A DNA stretch of 64,000 nt. Source: RHLJ01 sp965242845. Its GTDB lineage: Bacteria; Bacteroidota; Rhodothermia; Balneolales; Balneolaceae. Shown here in pieces: positions 24,552-31,905 of the stretch. Under the pieces are notes generated by a model. That model saw nothing but the letters and a program-made list of their open reading frames with translations. It had not been told where the DNA came from and ran no database searches. The stretch is taken from NCBI GenBank assembly GCA_965242845.1, contig CBDETC010000001.1:124001-188000 (forward strand), written 5' to 3'. Position 1 is the first letter of the stretch; each line of letters starts with the position of its first letter. Both the position numbers and the translations under genes were made by a program.

Positions 24552-26742
24552 AATTTCGTCCCGGCTCGAAGTGTAAGTCTTTGATAAGGGATAGATGGTT
24601 CCTGTACTCCACATCGAACAGGTTGCTCACTCCAAACGAAAAGGTATGGAGGAGCTTTTTTGAGCTAAATCGGTATTGCGAAAATAAATTGGTTAGCACA
24701 TATCCATCTGTTTCATCTTCAAAAGCACCGGTCCGATCCTGCTTCGAAGCCAACACTACCCGGCTTCCAACCTCAAATCCACCTTTCACATATTTCAAAG
24801 AAAGATTCGCTTTCAGAGGAGGGATAAGAGGAAGTGGTTGTACTCCAGTATCTCCCAAAACGGAAGTGGTATCCTGTTCGCCAATGGTAAGGCTGGCAGA
24901 TGCTTCAGCTACAAGATTTTTGGTGATTTTGGACTCTCCAGCAACCTCAAAGCCGTATAGTTGTGCTTTTGTACCAACAAACTGGTAGTTATCCAGTCCT
25001 GGGAATCGTGGATTCTGCATTCCAGTATTTTCCGCATAAATAAAATTTGAAAATCCATTGTGAAAAAGAGCTAGTCGGAAGGTAGAAGCTTCTCCCTGCC
25101 ATTGAGTAAAAATCTCTTTGGCCAAGCCTCTTTCTGGCTTAAGATTTGGATTACCTATTTCAAACGTGAATACAGCTAAATGAGGCCCTTCTGAATAGAG
25201 TTCTTCTAATGATGGCGCTCTAAACGAATGCAAGAGTACAGTTCCAACGGAGAATCCTTTTCCTAAATCGTACCATGCATTTACAGAACTGGAAATTGCG
25301 TGATAGTCTTTAGCTTTAACAAATCCTATGCTCGCATCAGGATCATCTTCAACGGGTTTATTTAATACATAGTCATAGCGCAGCCCTGCTTCAATATTAA
25401 GTGCATCAAAGTGCATGTTCTCAATAACATAAGCTCCAAGTTTATAGCTATTTGCGTCCGGTGTACTTGCGCCAAATACAGAATAATCTTCGGTTTCCGC
25501 AGCTATCCCAAATTTCCCATTTTTTAGAATGCCTAAAGAACCATGATTAAAATTTACCTGGGCAACAGCTGTTACTAATCCAAATTCAGTACCTATGGAA
25601 GTAGGTGTTTCGAACTCCGTATGGAAGTAATTATTTAGGCTGAAATTAGCTTCAATGGTCTTTAAAAATGACTTATTGAGTAAATATTCTCCCTTAATGG
25701 AATAATTAAATTTTTCCATTTCAATGTCTACGCCATCGGGATGCCCTCTTGGGTCAGGAGGTATTCCATAATTGCTTAAGTAGGCTCCAAAAGATGCACC
25801 AATATACCCCCAATCCTGTACATAGCTCAAACCAATCGAGCTGTTAGTAGTAGCGAATTCAGTATTCTCTATGGTTCCGTCAGGGGTGTTCGTATCTCCG
25901 CCAATTCTACCGTTTAGGTGTGTATTAAGTACAAAATCACTGAATGGGAGAGAAAGATTAACAGCTCCGGAACCACTGGTATTTACTGATTCCCCTCCCA
26001 GCGTAGCACTTCCGGTGATAGAGTTTGGTTGCGTTGTTGAAATAAGGTTGTTAACCACATTTACTATTCCACCAATAGCATTGGCTCCATATTGAAGTGC
26101 TGCAGCTCCTTTTGCAATCTCTATTTCAGAACTGGCAATAGGATCCACAGAAACGGAGTGGTCACCTGATTGGTCCGATACATCTCCCGTAGATAATCCG
26201 TCTTCTAAGATAATTACCCGCTCATCTCCTAATCCACGGATAACCGGGCGCGTTGGGGTATTTCCCAGTGATCGTTGATCCATCCCGGGCACATTACTAA
26301 GAGTATTTGCTAGTGTTGAACCCAGCTCTCTTCGAAGTGAAGATCCTGAAACACTTTTAGAGACATGTCCAATATTCGAGCCGGTTAGCTCATTGTTGGA
26401 CGCTATAATTTCTATGGTTTCGGTTGAGAGTATAGTAGGAGTGAGGCTTATATCTAGAGAAAGATTTTTGACCAACTCAATCTCTCTTTTTTGAGTTTTA
26501 TAACCAATCCTGTGAATACTTAGTGTATAGTTTCCTGAAGGGATGTTCTTGAGTTCAAAGTACCCTTCAATATTCGATGTAGTGGTTCGATTTAGCTCTT
26601 CAAGATGAATGTATGAGAAGGAAACAGGAAGCTCAGACTCTAAATCGCTGATGTTTCCAGTTATCGTGTATGAATTCTCCAAAGAGTCTGCTGGGGTTCC
26701 CAGCAGACTCGTAAGGAGTGTTATAATAAGTAGGGCTGTCAT
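24523..26742 (-). CDS. ZnuD-like TonB-dependent receptor
   Basis: A 739-residue outer-membrane receptor: signal peptide (about 1-18), carboxypeptidase-regulatory beta domain (25-105), plug domain (about 120-235) and 22-strand barrel ending in YRVYF with terminal Phe. The plug segment GDVSDQSGDHSVSVDP and the following IEIAKGAAALQYGANAIGG closely follow the pattern of ZnuD-type zinc receptors (GDVSxxSPDHAVxxxP, IEVxxGPAxLLYGxxAIGG), and the barrel contains SNYGIPPDPRGHPDGVDIEM, again ZnuD-like. Zinc or another divalent metal is therefore the likeliest cargo. The start codon touches the stop of the upstream His-rich lipoprotein gene with no spacer, indicating an operon. Confidence 0.88.
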   Translation of the reverse strand: MTALLIITLLTSLLGTPADSLENSYTITGNISDLESELPVSFSYIHLEELNRTTTSNIEGYFELKNIPSGNYTLSIHRIGYKTQKREIELVKNLSLDISLTPTILSTETIEIIASNNELTGSNIGHVSKSVSGSSLRRELGSTLANTLSNVPGMDQRSLGNTPTRPVIRGLGDERVIILEDGLSTGDVSDQSGDHSVSVDPIASSEIEIAKGAAALQYGANAIGGIVNVVNNLISTTQPNSITGSATLGGESVNTSGSGAVNLSLPFSDFVLNTHLNGRIGGDTNTPDGTIENTEFATTNSSIGLSYVQDWGYIGASFGAYLSNYGIPPDPRGHPDGVDIEMEKFNYSIKGEYLLNKSFLKTIEANFSLNNYFHTEFETPTSIGTEFGLVTAVAQVNFNHGSLGILKNGKFGIAAETEDYSVFGASTPDANSYKLGAYVIENMHFDALNIEAGLRYDYVLNKPVEDDPDASIGFVKAKDYHAISSSVNAWYDLGKGFSVGTVLLHSFRAPSLEELYSEGPHLAVFTFEIGNPNLKPERGLAKEIFTQWQGEASTFRLALFHNGFSNFIYAENTGMQNPRFPGLDNYQFVGTKAQLYGFEVAGESKITKNLVAEASASLTIGEQDTTSVLGDTGVQPLPLIPPLKANLSLKYVKGGFEVGSRVVLASKQDRTGAFEDETDGYVLTNLFSQYRFSSKKLLHTFSFGVSNLFDVEYRNHLSLIKDLHFEPGRNFTILYRVYF

Positions 26743-27216
26743 TTACAGGCTAGGAGCTGCCTCCACATGAACGTGAATTGCCTGAGTATTGAAGTCAGAA
26801 TGTCCATTATGCATTAACTGAAGTGTCATGTTAGTGATACCTTCAGCTTCAGCATGGATATGGAAACTCCAAGTTCCATCTTCTTCGTGTTGCTCAAACT
26901 CAGCAATACCATCAGCAGAGAATGTTGCGCCTAAGCTGAATTCTGGCTCATCTGGCTGAAACTGATCGCCATCTTCGTCAAGGAAGTAGATAGTGATGAG
27001 TGCAGTTTCTTCACCTGGAGTGAGTTCAAACTCACCGGTTAATGTACCACCAGGAAGCTGTTCAACAACGGTCTGTCCGTTCATAATCAGACGGAATCCA
27101 GATGCATCTTCGTGGTCTTCTTCAGAAGAGGTTGAGTTATCGCAGGCAATAAAAAGACCTGATACTAATAGGAATAATAGGGCAGTTTTTGCCGAGTTAA
27201 TAAATGAATGTTTCAT
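26743..27216 (-). CDS. His-rich lipoprotein, probable periplasmic metal-binding partner of the receptor
   Basis: A 157-residue lipoprotein (lipobox FIAC, Cys25) with an acidic linker (SEEDHEDAS) and a beta-rich domain. Its C-terminal half has several HxH-type motifs (WSFHIHAEAEG, LMHNGHSDFNTQAIHVHVEA) that could bind zinc or copper. It is directly followed by the TonB receptor gene. The arrangement of His-rich lipoprotein plus ZnuD-like receptor supports metal acquisition. No named family was recognised. Confidence 0.82.
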   Translation of the reverse strand: MKHSFINSAKTALLFLLVSGLFIACDNSTSSEEDHEDASGFRLIMNGQTVVEQLPGGTLTGEFELTPGEETALITIYFLDEDGDQFQPDEPEFSLGATFSADGIAEFEQHEEDGTWSFHIHAEAEGITNMTLQLMHNGHSDFNTQAIHVHVEAAPSL

Positions 27217-27274
27217 AATTATTTTAATGAGTTATGTTTGTTTTAGAAAATACCCACTGAGGTGGGGAAGGGGA

Positions 27275-27586
27275 TTAGCTTAGCACAGGTGGGGCACGTG
27301 ATATATTAGATGGTGCTAAACTTTTTTCTAAATATGGCTCATTAAATATTAAAATGGTTTCGTCGGATAGACGTAAAAGAGTTGAAGGAGAAGCTTTTTC
27401 AGGAGCTCTGTTATGTACTATGGCACAAACAAGGCATAAGGCATCTTCATCCTGAACAAAATGTGCTTCATCTGCATGAACAAGACACTCAAGCGACTCA
27501 TTATGATAGTGAGTTATAGATCCAATTAACCCAACTACCAGCAAGGTACTTACACAAGCAAAAAGGTATGTCCTGACCGACTTCAA
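27275..27586 (-). CDS. Small Cys/His-containing exported protein
   Basis: A 103-residue protein with an N-terminal membrane helix or signal (about 5-22) and a short Cys/His-rich segment (THYHNESLECLVHADEAHF, then ALCLVCAIVHN with CxxC). This is typical of small metal-uptake-associated proteins (DUF2946-like in style). The start is a TTG at 27586; an in-frame stop upstream leaves no ATG. A TAnnTTTG element on the minus strand at 27637-27644 may drive this gene and the downstream lipoprotein (58 bases on) and receptor. Confidence 0.68.
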   Translation of the reverse strand: MKSVRTYLFACVSTLLVVGLIGSITHYHNESLECLVHADEAHFVQDEDALCLVCAIVHNRAPEKASPSTLLRLSDETILIFNEPYLEKSLAPSNISRAPPVLS

Positions 27587-27636
27587 AATTTGATGAATTT
27601 GTGATTAAATGAACTTTCGAAGTCCATATAATATTT

Positions 27637-27644
27637 CAAAATTA
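27637..27644 (-). promoter_or_regulatory. Candidate -7 promoter element of the metal-uptake operon
   Basis: The minus strand reads TAATTTTG, a perfect TAnnTTTG. The leader to the TTG start would be about 45 bases. No clear Zur or Fur box was seen around it. Confidence 0.4.
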
Positions 27645-27682
27645 GTTCAAAAAAAGTAAAAAACAGTATTTAATTCGCTGAT

Positions 27683-28018
27683 ATGACAGAATTATTTGAA
27701 GGCTTTAAAATATGGTTTCTTGGACTTGGAGAAAACTATGGAGTGAATCCAATAATATTTGGTTCTATTTATGTAGGGGCAATTCCTTTTTTTACCTTAT
27801 CAATTGGTTGGCTGGTAAAGAATTACAGGAAGGGGAAATCGATAGTCCTGCCAGCTCTTAGTGCAGGTTTTTTCTTTGTGTCGGCCTATTTATACCTCAT
27901 TATTGCAGGTAGGAATGTTCCTTTCTGGGTATATCTTTTTATTATAGCATTGGTAGTAGGTGGGGCAATATCCACCTATAAAAAAGTAAGAGGAAGAATC
28001 CAGGAAACAGAAGAATAG
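27683..28018 (+). CDS. Three-helix membrane protein, copy 1 of a tandem pair
   Basis: An 111-residue integral membrane protein with three predicted helices (about 22-45, 53-74, 78-97) and a positively charged loop NYRKGKSIVLP. It is clearly related to the next gene: both share VNPIxFxxxYVxxIP, the RKGKSIxLP loop and GRNVxxWVYxxI. It starts the plus-strand operon of two membrane proteins and a flavin disulfide reductase, with 5 bases to copy 2. No family name is recognised; a membrane partner of the reductase is an inference from linkage. Confidence 0.8.
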   Translation: MTELFEGFKIWFLGLGENYGVNPIIFGSIYVGAIPFFTLSIGWLVKNYRKGKSIVLPALSAGFFFVSAYLYLIIAGRNVPFWVYLFIIALVVGGAISTYKKVRGRIQETEE

Positions 28019-28023
28019 GTAAT

Positions 28024-28362
28024 ATGGAGTATCTAGAACAATTTTGGGAAAGGATCATACTGCTCGGAAGTGAGCATAATGTGAATCCAATTTTGTTCGC
28101 CATACTCTATGTAGCTTCAATTCCTCCATATATGGGTTCAATGGTATGGGCAGTTAGGAATCATCGAAAAGGAAAAAGTATAAACCTTCCAGTTATAAGC
28201 ACCTTGTTTTTCTTCATTCTGCCAGCTCTTTATGTGGCAATTTTTGGTAGAAATGTAGCCTGGTGGGTATATGGAATCATCGCTTTTCTGATTGTTTATG
28301 GAACCTACACAGTTAGAAAAAAGATTAAAGCAAAACTGGAAGAATCTGAACAAGAAGATTGA
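28024..28362 (+). CDS. Three-helix membrane protein, copy 2 of a tandem pair
   Basis: A 112-residue paralogue of the preceding protein with the same three-helix plan and the same conserved blocks (HNVNPILFAILYV, RKGKSINLP, FGRNVAWWVYGII). The N-terminal and C-terminal tails differ: this copy ends in a highly charged KKIKAKLEESEQED. Because both copies keep their conserved motifs, they may form a heterodimer. It is followed after 9 bases by the reductase gene. Confidence 0.8.
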   Translation: MEYLEQFWERIILLGSEHNVNPILFAILYVASIPPYMGSMVWAVRNHRKGKSINLPVISTLFFFILPALYVAIFGRNVAWWVYGIIAFLIVYGTYTVRKKIKAKLEESEQED

Positions 28363-28371
28363 GATATAGAA

Positions 28372-29853
28372 ATGTCAAAGTTTGAATACGATAGCATTGT
28401 AATTGGAGGGGGAGCTGCAGGGCTAACCGCTTCAGGAATTTCCGCTAACCTTGGTGCCAAAACCATGATGATCGAAAGACATCGTTTAGGTGGGGACTGT
28501 ACCTGGACGGGATGTGTGCCCAGCAAAGTATTGCTTAAAGCCGGTAAAGTAGCTCGTCAGATTAAGGAAGCTTCCCGATTTGGTTTAGTTGATTCAGAAC
28601 CATCAATTGATTTCAAGAAGGTAATTGAGCACGTTCATAAGATCAGGGATGAAGTCTATGAAGAAGCAGATGATCCTAAGATTTATGAAGATCAGGGAAT
28701 AGAAGTAGTATTTGGAGAAGCGAGTTTCATTGATGCTCATACTATTGAGATAAAATTAGCTGATGGAGGCTCAAGAAAAGTTTCTTCGCGATACTTTTTT
28801 ATTGCTAGTGGAGCTTCCGCTTCCGTTCCACCTATTGAAGGCCTTGCAGAAGTAGAGTATCTAACGAATGAGTCATTGTTTGAGGTTGATCATCTTCCTA
28901 AAGAACTACTCATAATTGGGGGAGGGCCAATTGGTACGGAAATGAGTCAGGCATTTTCCAGTTTAGGCTCCAAAGTTACTGTCATTGATATGGCCGATCG
29001 TATCATGAGAAATGATGATGAGGAATTGGTTGAGATCTTGATGAGTGAGCTTCAATCTCAGGGAGTAGTTTTCGAGATGGAGTCCTCCATAAAAACTGTG
29101 AGCAAAAAAGAAGGAAGGGTAGAAGTTCATGTAGTCCAGAATGGGGAAGCAAAAGTAATTTCCGGTACTCATCTGCTTATGGCCACAGGAAGAAAGCCAA
29201 ATATTGATACTTTGAACCTGGATAATGCCAGAGTAAAGTTTGATAAAAAAGGAATTACCGTTGACGATTCCTGTCAAACCAATGTGAGTCATATTTATGC
29301 GATTGGGGATGTAAATGGGAGATATCAGTTTACTCATATGAGCGAGCATACGGCTAAAGTGGCTACCACCAGTGCATTGCTAAAACTCCCAATGAAAATT
29401 GATGAAAAGAATGTACCCTGGGTCACATTTACAGAGCCCGAGTTGGCTCATGTTGGAAAGACAGAAGCTCAGCTGGAAAAACAAGGGGCGAGTTTTGAGA
29501 CGTACCGCTTTCCTTATTCTAAGATCGATCGCGCATTAACTGAAAATGAAGCTACTGGCTTAATAAAAATCTATGCTAACAAGCTTTCCGGTAAGATTTA
29601 TGGCGCCTCAGTAGTTGGAGCGCATGCAGGAGAGTTCATTTCGGAATACGCCCTTGCTATGAAAAATGGAGTAAGTATGAGAGGAATAGCCGATACCATC
29701 CATCCTTATCCAAGCTGGGCCTTAGGAGCCCGAAGAGCTGCCGATCAATGGTACATCAAAAACCAAAGTGAATGGTCTGTAAAGCTGATCAAAAAAGTAT
29801 TCGGCTACAGAGGAGAGATTCCTGACTTTAGTGATCCTGATCGGATTGTATAA
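28372..29853 (+). CDS. Mercuric-reductase-like FAD/NAD(P) disulfide oxidoreductase
   Basis: A 493-residue flavoprotein of the class I disulfide reductase family: FAD-binding GGGAAG (12-17), redox-active Cys43 and Cys48 in GGDCTWTGCVPSK, NAD(P)-binding GGGPIGTEMSQ, the second FAD motif YAIGDVNG and the dimerisation domain. It lacks the N-terminal HMA domain and the C-terminal Cys pair of true MerA, so mercury reduction is unlikely. The C-terminal dimer motif is HPYPSWALGARRAAD, where the usual HxxxxE pair of lipoamide dehydrogenases is replaced (Tyr and Leu at the His and Glu positions). It probably reduces an unknown disulfide or quinone-like partner together with the membrane proteins encoded just upstream. 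Confidence 0.85.
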   Translation: MSKFEYDSIVIGGGAAGLTASGISANLGAKTMMIERHRLGGDCTWTGCVPSKVLLKAGKVARQIKEASRFGLVDSEPSIDFKKVIEHVHKIRDEVYEEADDPKIYEDQGIEVVFGEASFIDAHTIEIKLADGGSRKVSSRYFFIASGASASVPPIEGLAEVEYLTNESLFEVDHLPKELLIIGGGPIGTEMSQAFSSLGSKVTVIDMADRIMRNDDEELVEILMSELQSQGVVFEMESSIKTVSKKEGRVEVHVVQNGEAKVISGTHLLMATGRKPNIDTLNLDNARVKFDKKGITVDDSCQTNVSHIYAIGDVNGRYQFTHMSEHTAKVATTSALLKLPMKIDEKNVPWVTFTEPELAHVGKTEAQLEKQGASFETYRFPYSKIDRALTENEATGLIKIYANKLSGKIYGASVVGAHAGEFISEYALAMKNGVSMRGIADTIHPYPSWALGARRAADQWYIKNQSEWSVKLIKKVFGYRGEIPDFSDPDRIV

Positions 29854-29885
29854 ATAAAAAGCCTGCTACCGATAGGTAACAGGCT
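29851..29885 (-). terminator. Intrinsic terminator of the ammonium transporter gene
   Basis: AGCCTG-C-TACC (29860-29870) pairs with GGTA-A-CAGGCT (29875-29885) around GATA, with one mismatch. On the minus strand the stem is followed by TTTTTATTTA, so it mainly ends the amt transcript; it may also slow transcription from the reductase gene. Confidence 0.75.
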
Positions 29886-29909
29886 CTATGGAGTTATTGA
29901 GAAAGTAAA

Positions 29910-31208
29910 TTAATCAGCTTCGATATCCATGTGCTTTTCACCATGGTATCCAATATCCATTCCTTCCAGCTCGAGGTTTTCAGTAATTCGACCACCGGAA
30001 GTAATTAAGGATGAGACTTTCCATACAATGAAAGTAGCTACTGCGGAATAAGCGATAGTAATTAGTACAGCTTTTGTTTGAACCCAAATCTGACCAACAT
30101 TTCCATAAAGTGCTCCAGCTCCTCCGTTAATTTCCGGATTGGCGAACACTCCGGTCAAAATTGCTCCGGCGATCCCTACTAAGCCGTGAATACCAAAGGC
30201 ATCCAGGGTATCATCGTGGCGAACCCATGACTTCAAGTGAACAACACCCCAGTATCCAACTAAACCGGATACAACACCGATTACAAGCGCTCCACTTACA
30301 TCCACAAAGCCAGAGGCAGGAGTAATACCGACCAGGCCGGATACGGCACCAGATGCCATCCCAATAAGTGTGGGCTTTTTAACAATAAACCATTCGATAG
30401 TTAACCAGATAAGTGCTCCCGCACAGGCTGCTACATTGGTTACCAGTAGTGCATTGGCAGCAATTCCATCTGCAGCAAGCTGGCTACCTCCATTGAATCC
30501 AAACCAGCCAAACCAAAGGAGGGCGGATCCAAGAATCATGAATTTAATAGAAGAAGGTTTCCTGATTTCCTCCAGGCTGTGTTCCATTCGTTTTCCAACC
30601 AAATAGGAGAGAACGAGGCCAGCTACCCCGGCATTAATATGAATTACAGTTCCACCTGCAAAATCCATTTCGCCAGATTCACTTAAGAATCCACCGCCCC
30701 AAACCCAGTGGGCAATGGGCGCATAAACAGCAATTACCCAGAGTACCGAAAAAATTCCCCAGGTAGAAAAACGAACCCGCTCAATAATGGAGCCACTAAC
30801 AATGGCAACTGCGATGGCAGCAAAAGTTCCCTGGAAGACTACGAAGAGTAGGGTAGGAATGCTTCCGGAAACATCGTTTACTCCAATTCCTTTTAAAAAC
30901 ACATTGCTTAAATCACCGATAAAAGCATTTCCTTCTCCAAATGCGAGGGAGTAAGCAACCACTACCCATACGATAGTACCGGTACAAAAAGCCATATAGC
31001 TCATGCCAATGGTATTGAGTACGTGTTTGTTTTGAGTTAATCCGCCATAGAAAAGAGCAAGACCGGCGGGTGTCATGAGCATAACTAAAGCGGTTGCGAT
31101 AAGAAGCCAGGCGGTATCACCTGCATTAATAGCCGCTTCTGTTTCCTGCCCGTAGAGTGAGATTGTCCCTAATATTAACAGCATCAGGGTGGCTGCGAGT
31201 TTTTTCAT
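29910..31208 (-). CDS. amt: Ammonium transporter
   Basis: A 432-residue Amt/MEP/Rh channel for NH4+/NH3 in the inner membrane, with an N-terminal signal-like segment (1-20, LYGQ) and eleven helices. The twin pore histidines are visible as His190 (TVIHINAG) and His341 (AFGIHGLVG), and TPAGLALFYGGL and the FQGTFAA pore segment match the family. No glnK/PII gene is adjacent in the visible neighbourhood. GGAG lies 8 bases before the ATG. A 12-base palindrome (31320-31331) lies about 110 bases upstream and could be an operator. Confidence 0.95.
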   Translation of the reverse strand: MKKLAATLMLLILGTISLYGQETEAAINAGDTAWLLIATALVMLMTPAGLALFYGGLTQNKHVLNTIGMSYMAFCTGTIVWVVVAYSLAFGEGNAFIGDLSNVFLKGIGVNDVSGSIPTLLFVVFQGTFAAIAVAIVSGSIIERVRFSTWGIFSVLWVIAVYAPIAHWVWGGGFLSESGEMDFAGGTVIHINAGVAGLVLSYLVGKRMEHSLEEIRKPSSIKFMILGSALLWFGWFGFNGGSQLAADGIAANALLVTNVAACAGALIWLTIEWFIVKKPTLIGMASGAVSGLVGITPASGFVDVSGALVIGVVSGLVGYWGVVHLKSWVRHDDTLDAFGIHGLVGIAGAILTGVFANPEINGGAGALYGNVGQIWVQTKAVLITIAYSAVATFIVWKVSSLITSGGRITENLELEGMDIGYHGEKHMDIEAD

Positions 31209-31319
31209 CTATTGTACTCCAAATTAGTTTTGATTAGGCGCCGGAGTATAAGAGATGGGTGACAAAATAACTTTAGTCTATTTTGTATAAATCCTAATTA
31301 ATTTAGGTACAAGAATATA

Positions 31320-31331
31320 AAAAGCGCTTTT
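31320..31331. promoter_or_regulatory. 12-base palindrome upstream of amt
   Basis: AAAAGCGCTTTT is a perfect palindrome between the end of the PIN gene and the start of amt. Its right part, AAAGCGCTTTTCT, is repeated exactly upstream of the EF-G paralogue gene at 36260. It has the central CG layout of LacI-family operators. Confidence 0.35.
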
Positions 31332-31378
31332 CTGAAAATTTAAACCGATTTTTTATTAAAAAAAATATGTGGTTACTG

Positions 31379-31903
31379 TCAGATTCTGTTTAATCTATTA
31401 ACCAACTCATCTAGACTTCTTTTCTTTAGCTTCGTTTTTTTTTGGCAGCAGTTGACAATGTTCTGATCACTTATCAATCGTCGATTTCTAGTATTCTGAT
31501 ATATTCTAGGTTGAGATGATCTTGATTTAAATAACCTTTCATCTTTAATGTATGGGAACATTCTTTTATCGTCAGAACAGATAATTCTACTTTTTGATAT
31601 TCTAAGTAGGGCGATAATATGTGGATCATCGAAGTCTTCCGTATCTGGAATTAGATTACTTACTACCCTTTCTTCGGTATCTATTACACCATTCTCTATT
31701 GATACTGCCTTTCCGGCATCTTTCAACAATTTCAGTAGCTGCAATTTTTTTAATCCGAGCTCATTAGCGAATTTTGTTCCGCCATATATAACCGAGCCAT
31801 TTCCTTTTAATATCCATTCGGATATTGGTTCAAACTTGAAATGCTTTTTATCATTTTTGTTGAATACTTTTGAAAAGACACAGCTATCAATAACTAAGCA
31901 CAT
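31379..31903 (-). CDS. PIN-like nuclease, partner of an adjacent ATPase
   Basis: The 174-residue protein shows the acidic quartet of PIN-domain ribonucleases: Asp6 in LVIDSCVF, Glu48 in FANELGL, Asp93 in FDDPHIIAL and Asp111 in ICSDDKRMF, in the expected order and spacing. PIN domains are Mg2+-dependent RNases, often toxins. A basic tail (residues 154-163, KKTKLKKRS) follows. Its start codon is 2 bases from the stop of the ATPase gene, so the two are co-translated. The pair is AT-rich against its surroundings. No VapB-like antitoxin gene is present, so the ATPase is the likely controller. The target is unknown. Confidence 0.75.
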   Translation of the reverse strand: MCLVIDSCVFSKVFNKNDKKHFKFEPISEWILKGNGSVIYGGTKFANELGLKKLQLLKLLKDAGKAVSIENGVIDTEERVVSNLIPDTEDFDDPHIIALLRISKSRIICSDDKRMFPYIKDERLFKSRSSQPRIYQNTRNRRLISDQNIVNCCQKKTKLKKRSLDELVNRLNRI

Positions 31904-31905
31904 AA

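Noticed and set aside
28372..29853. Mercuric reductase (merA)
   Set aside because: There is no HMA domain, no C-terminal Cys-Cys pair and no mer genes nearby.
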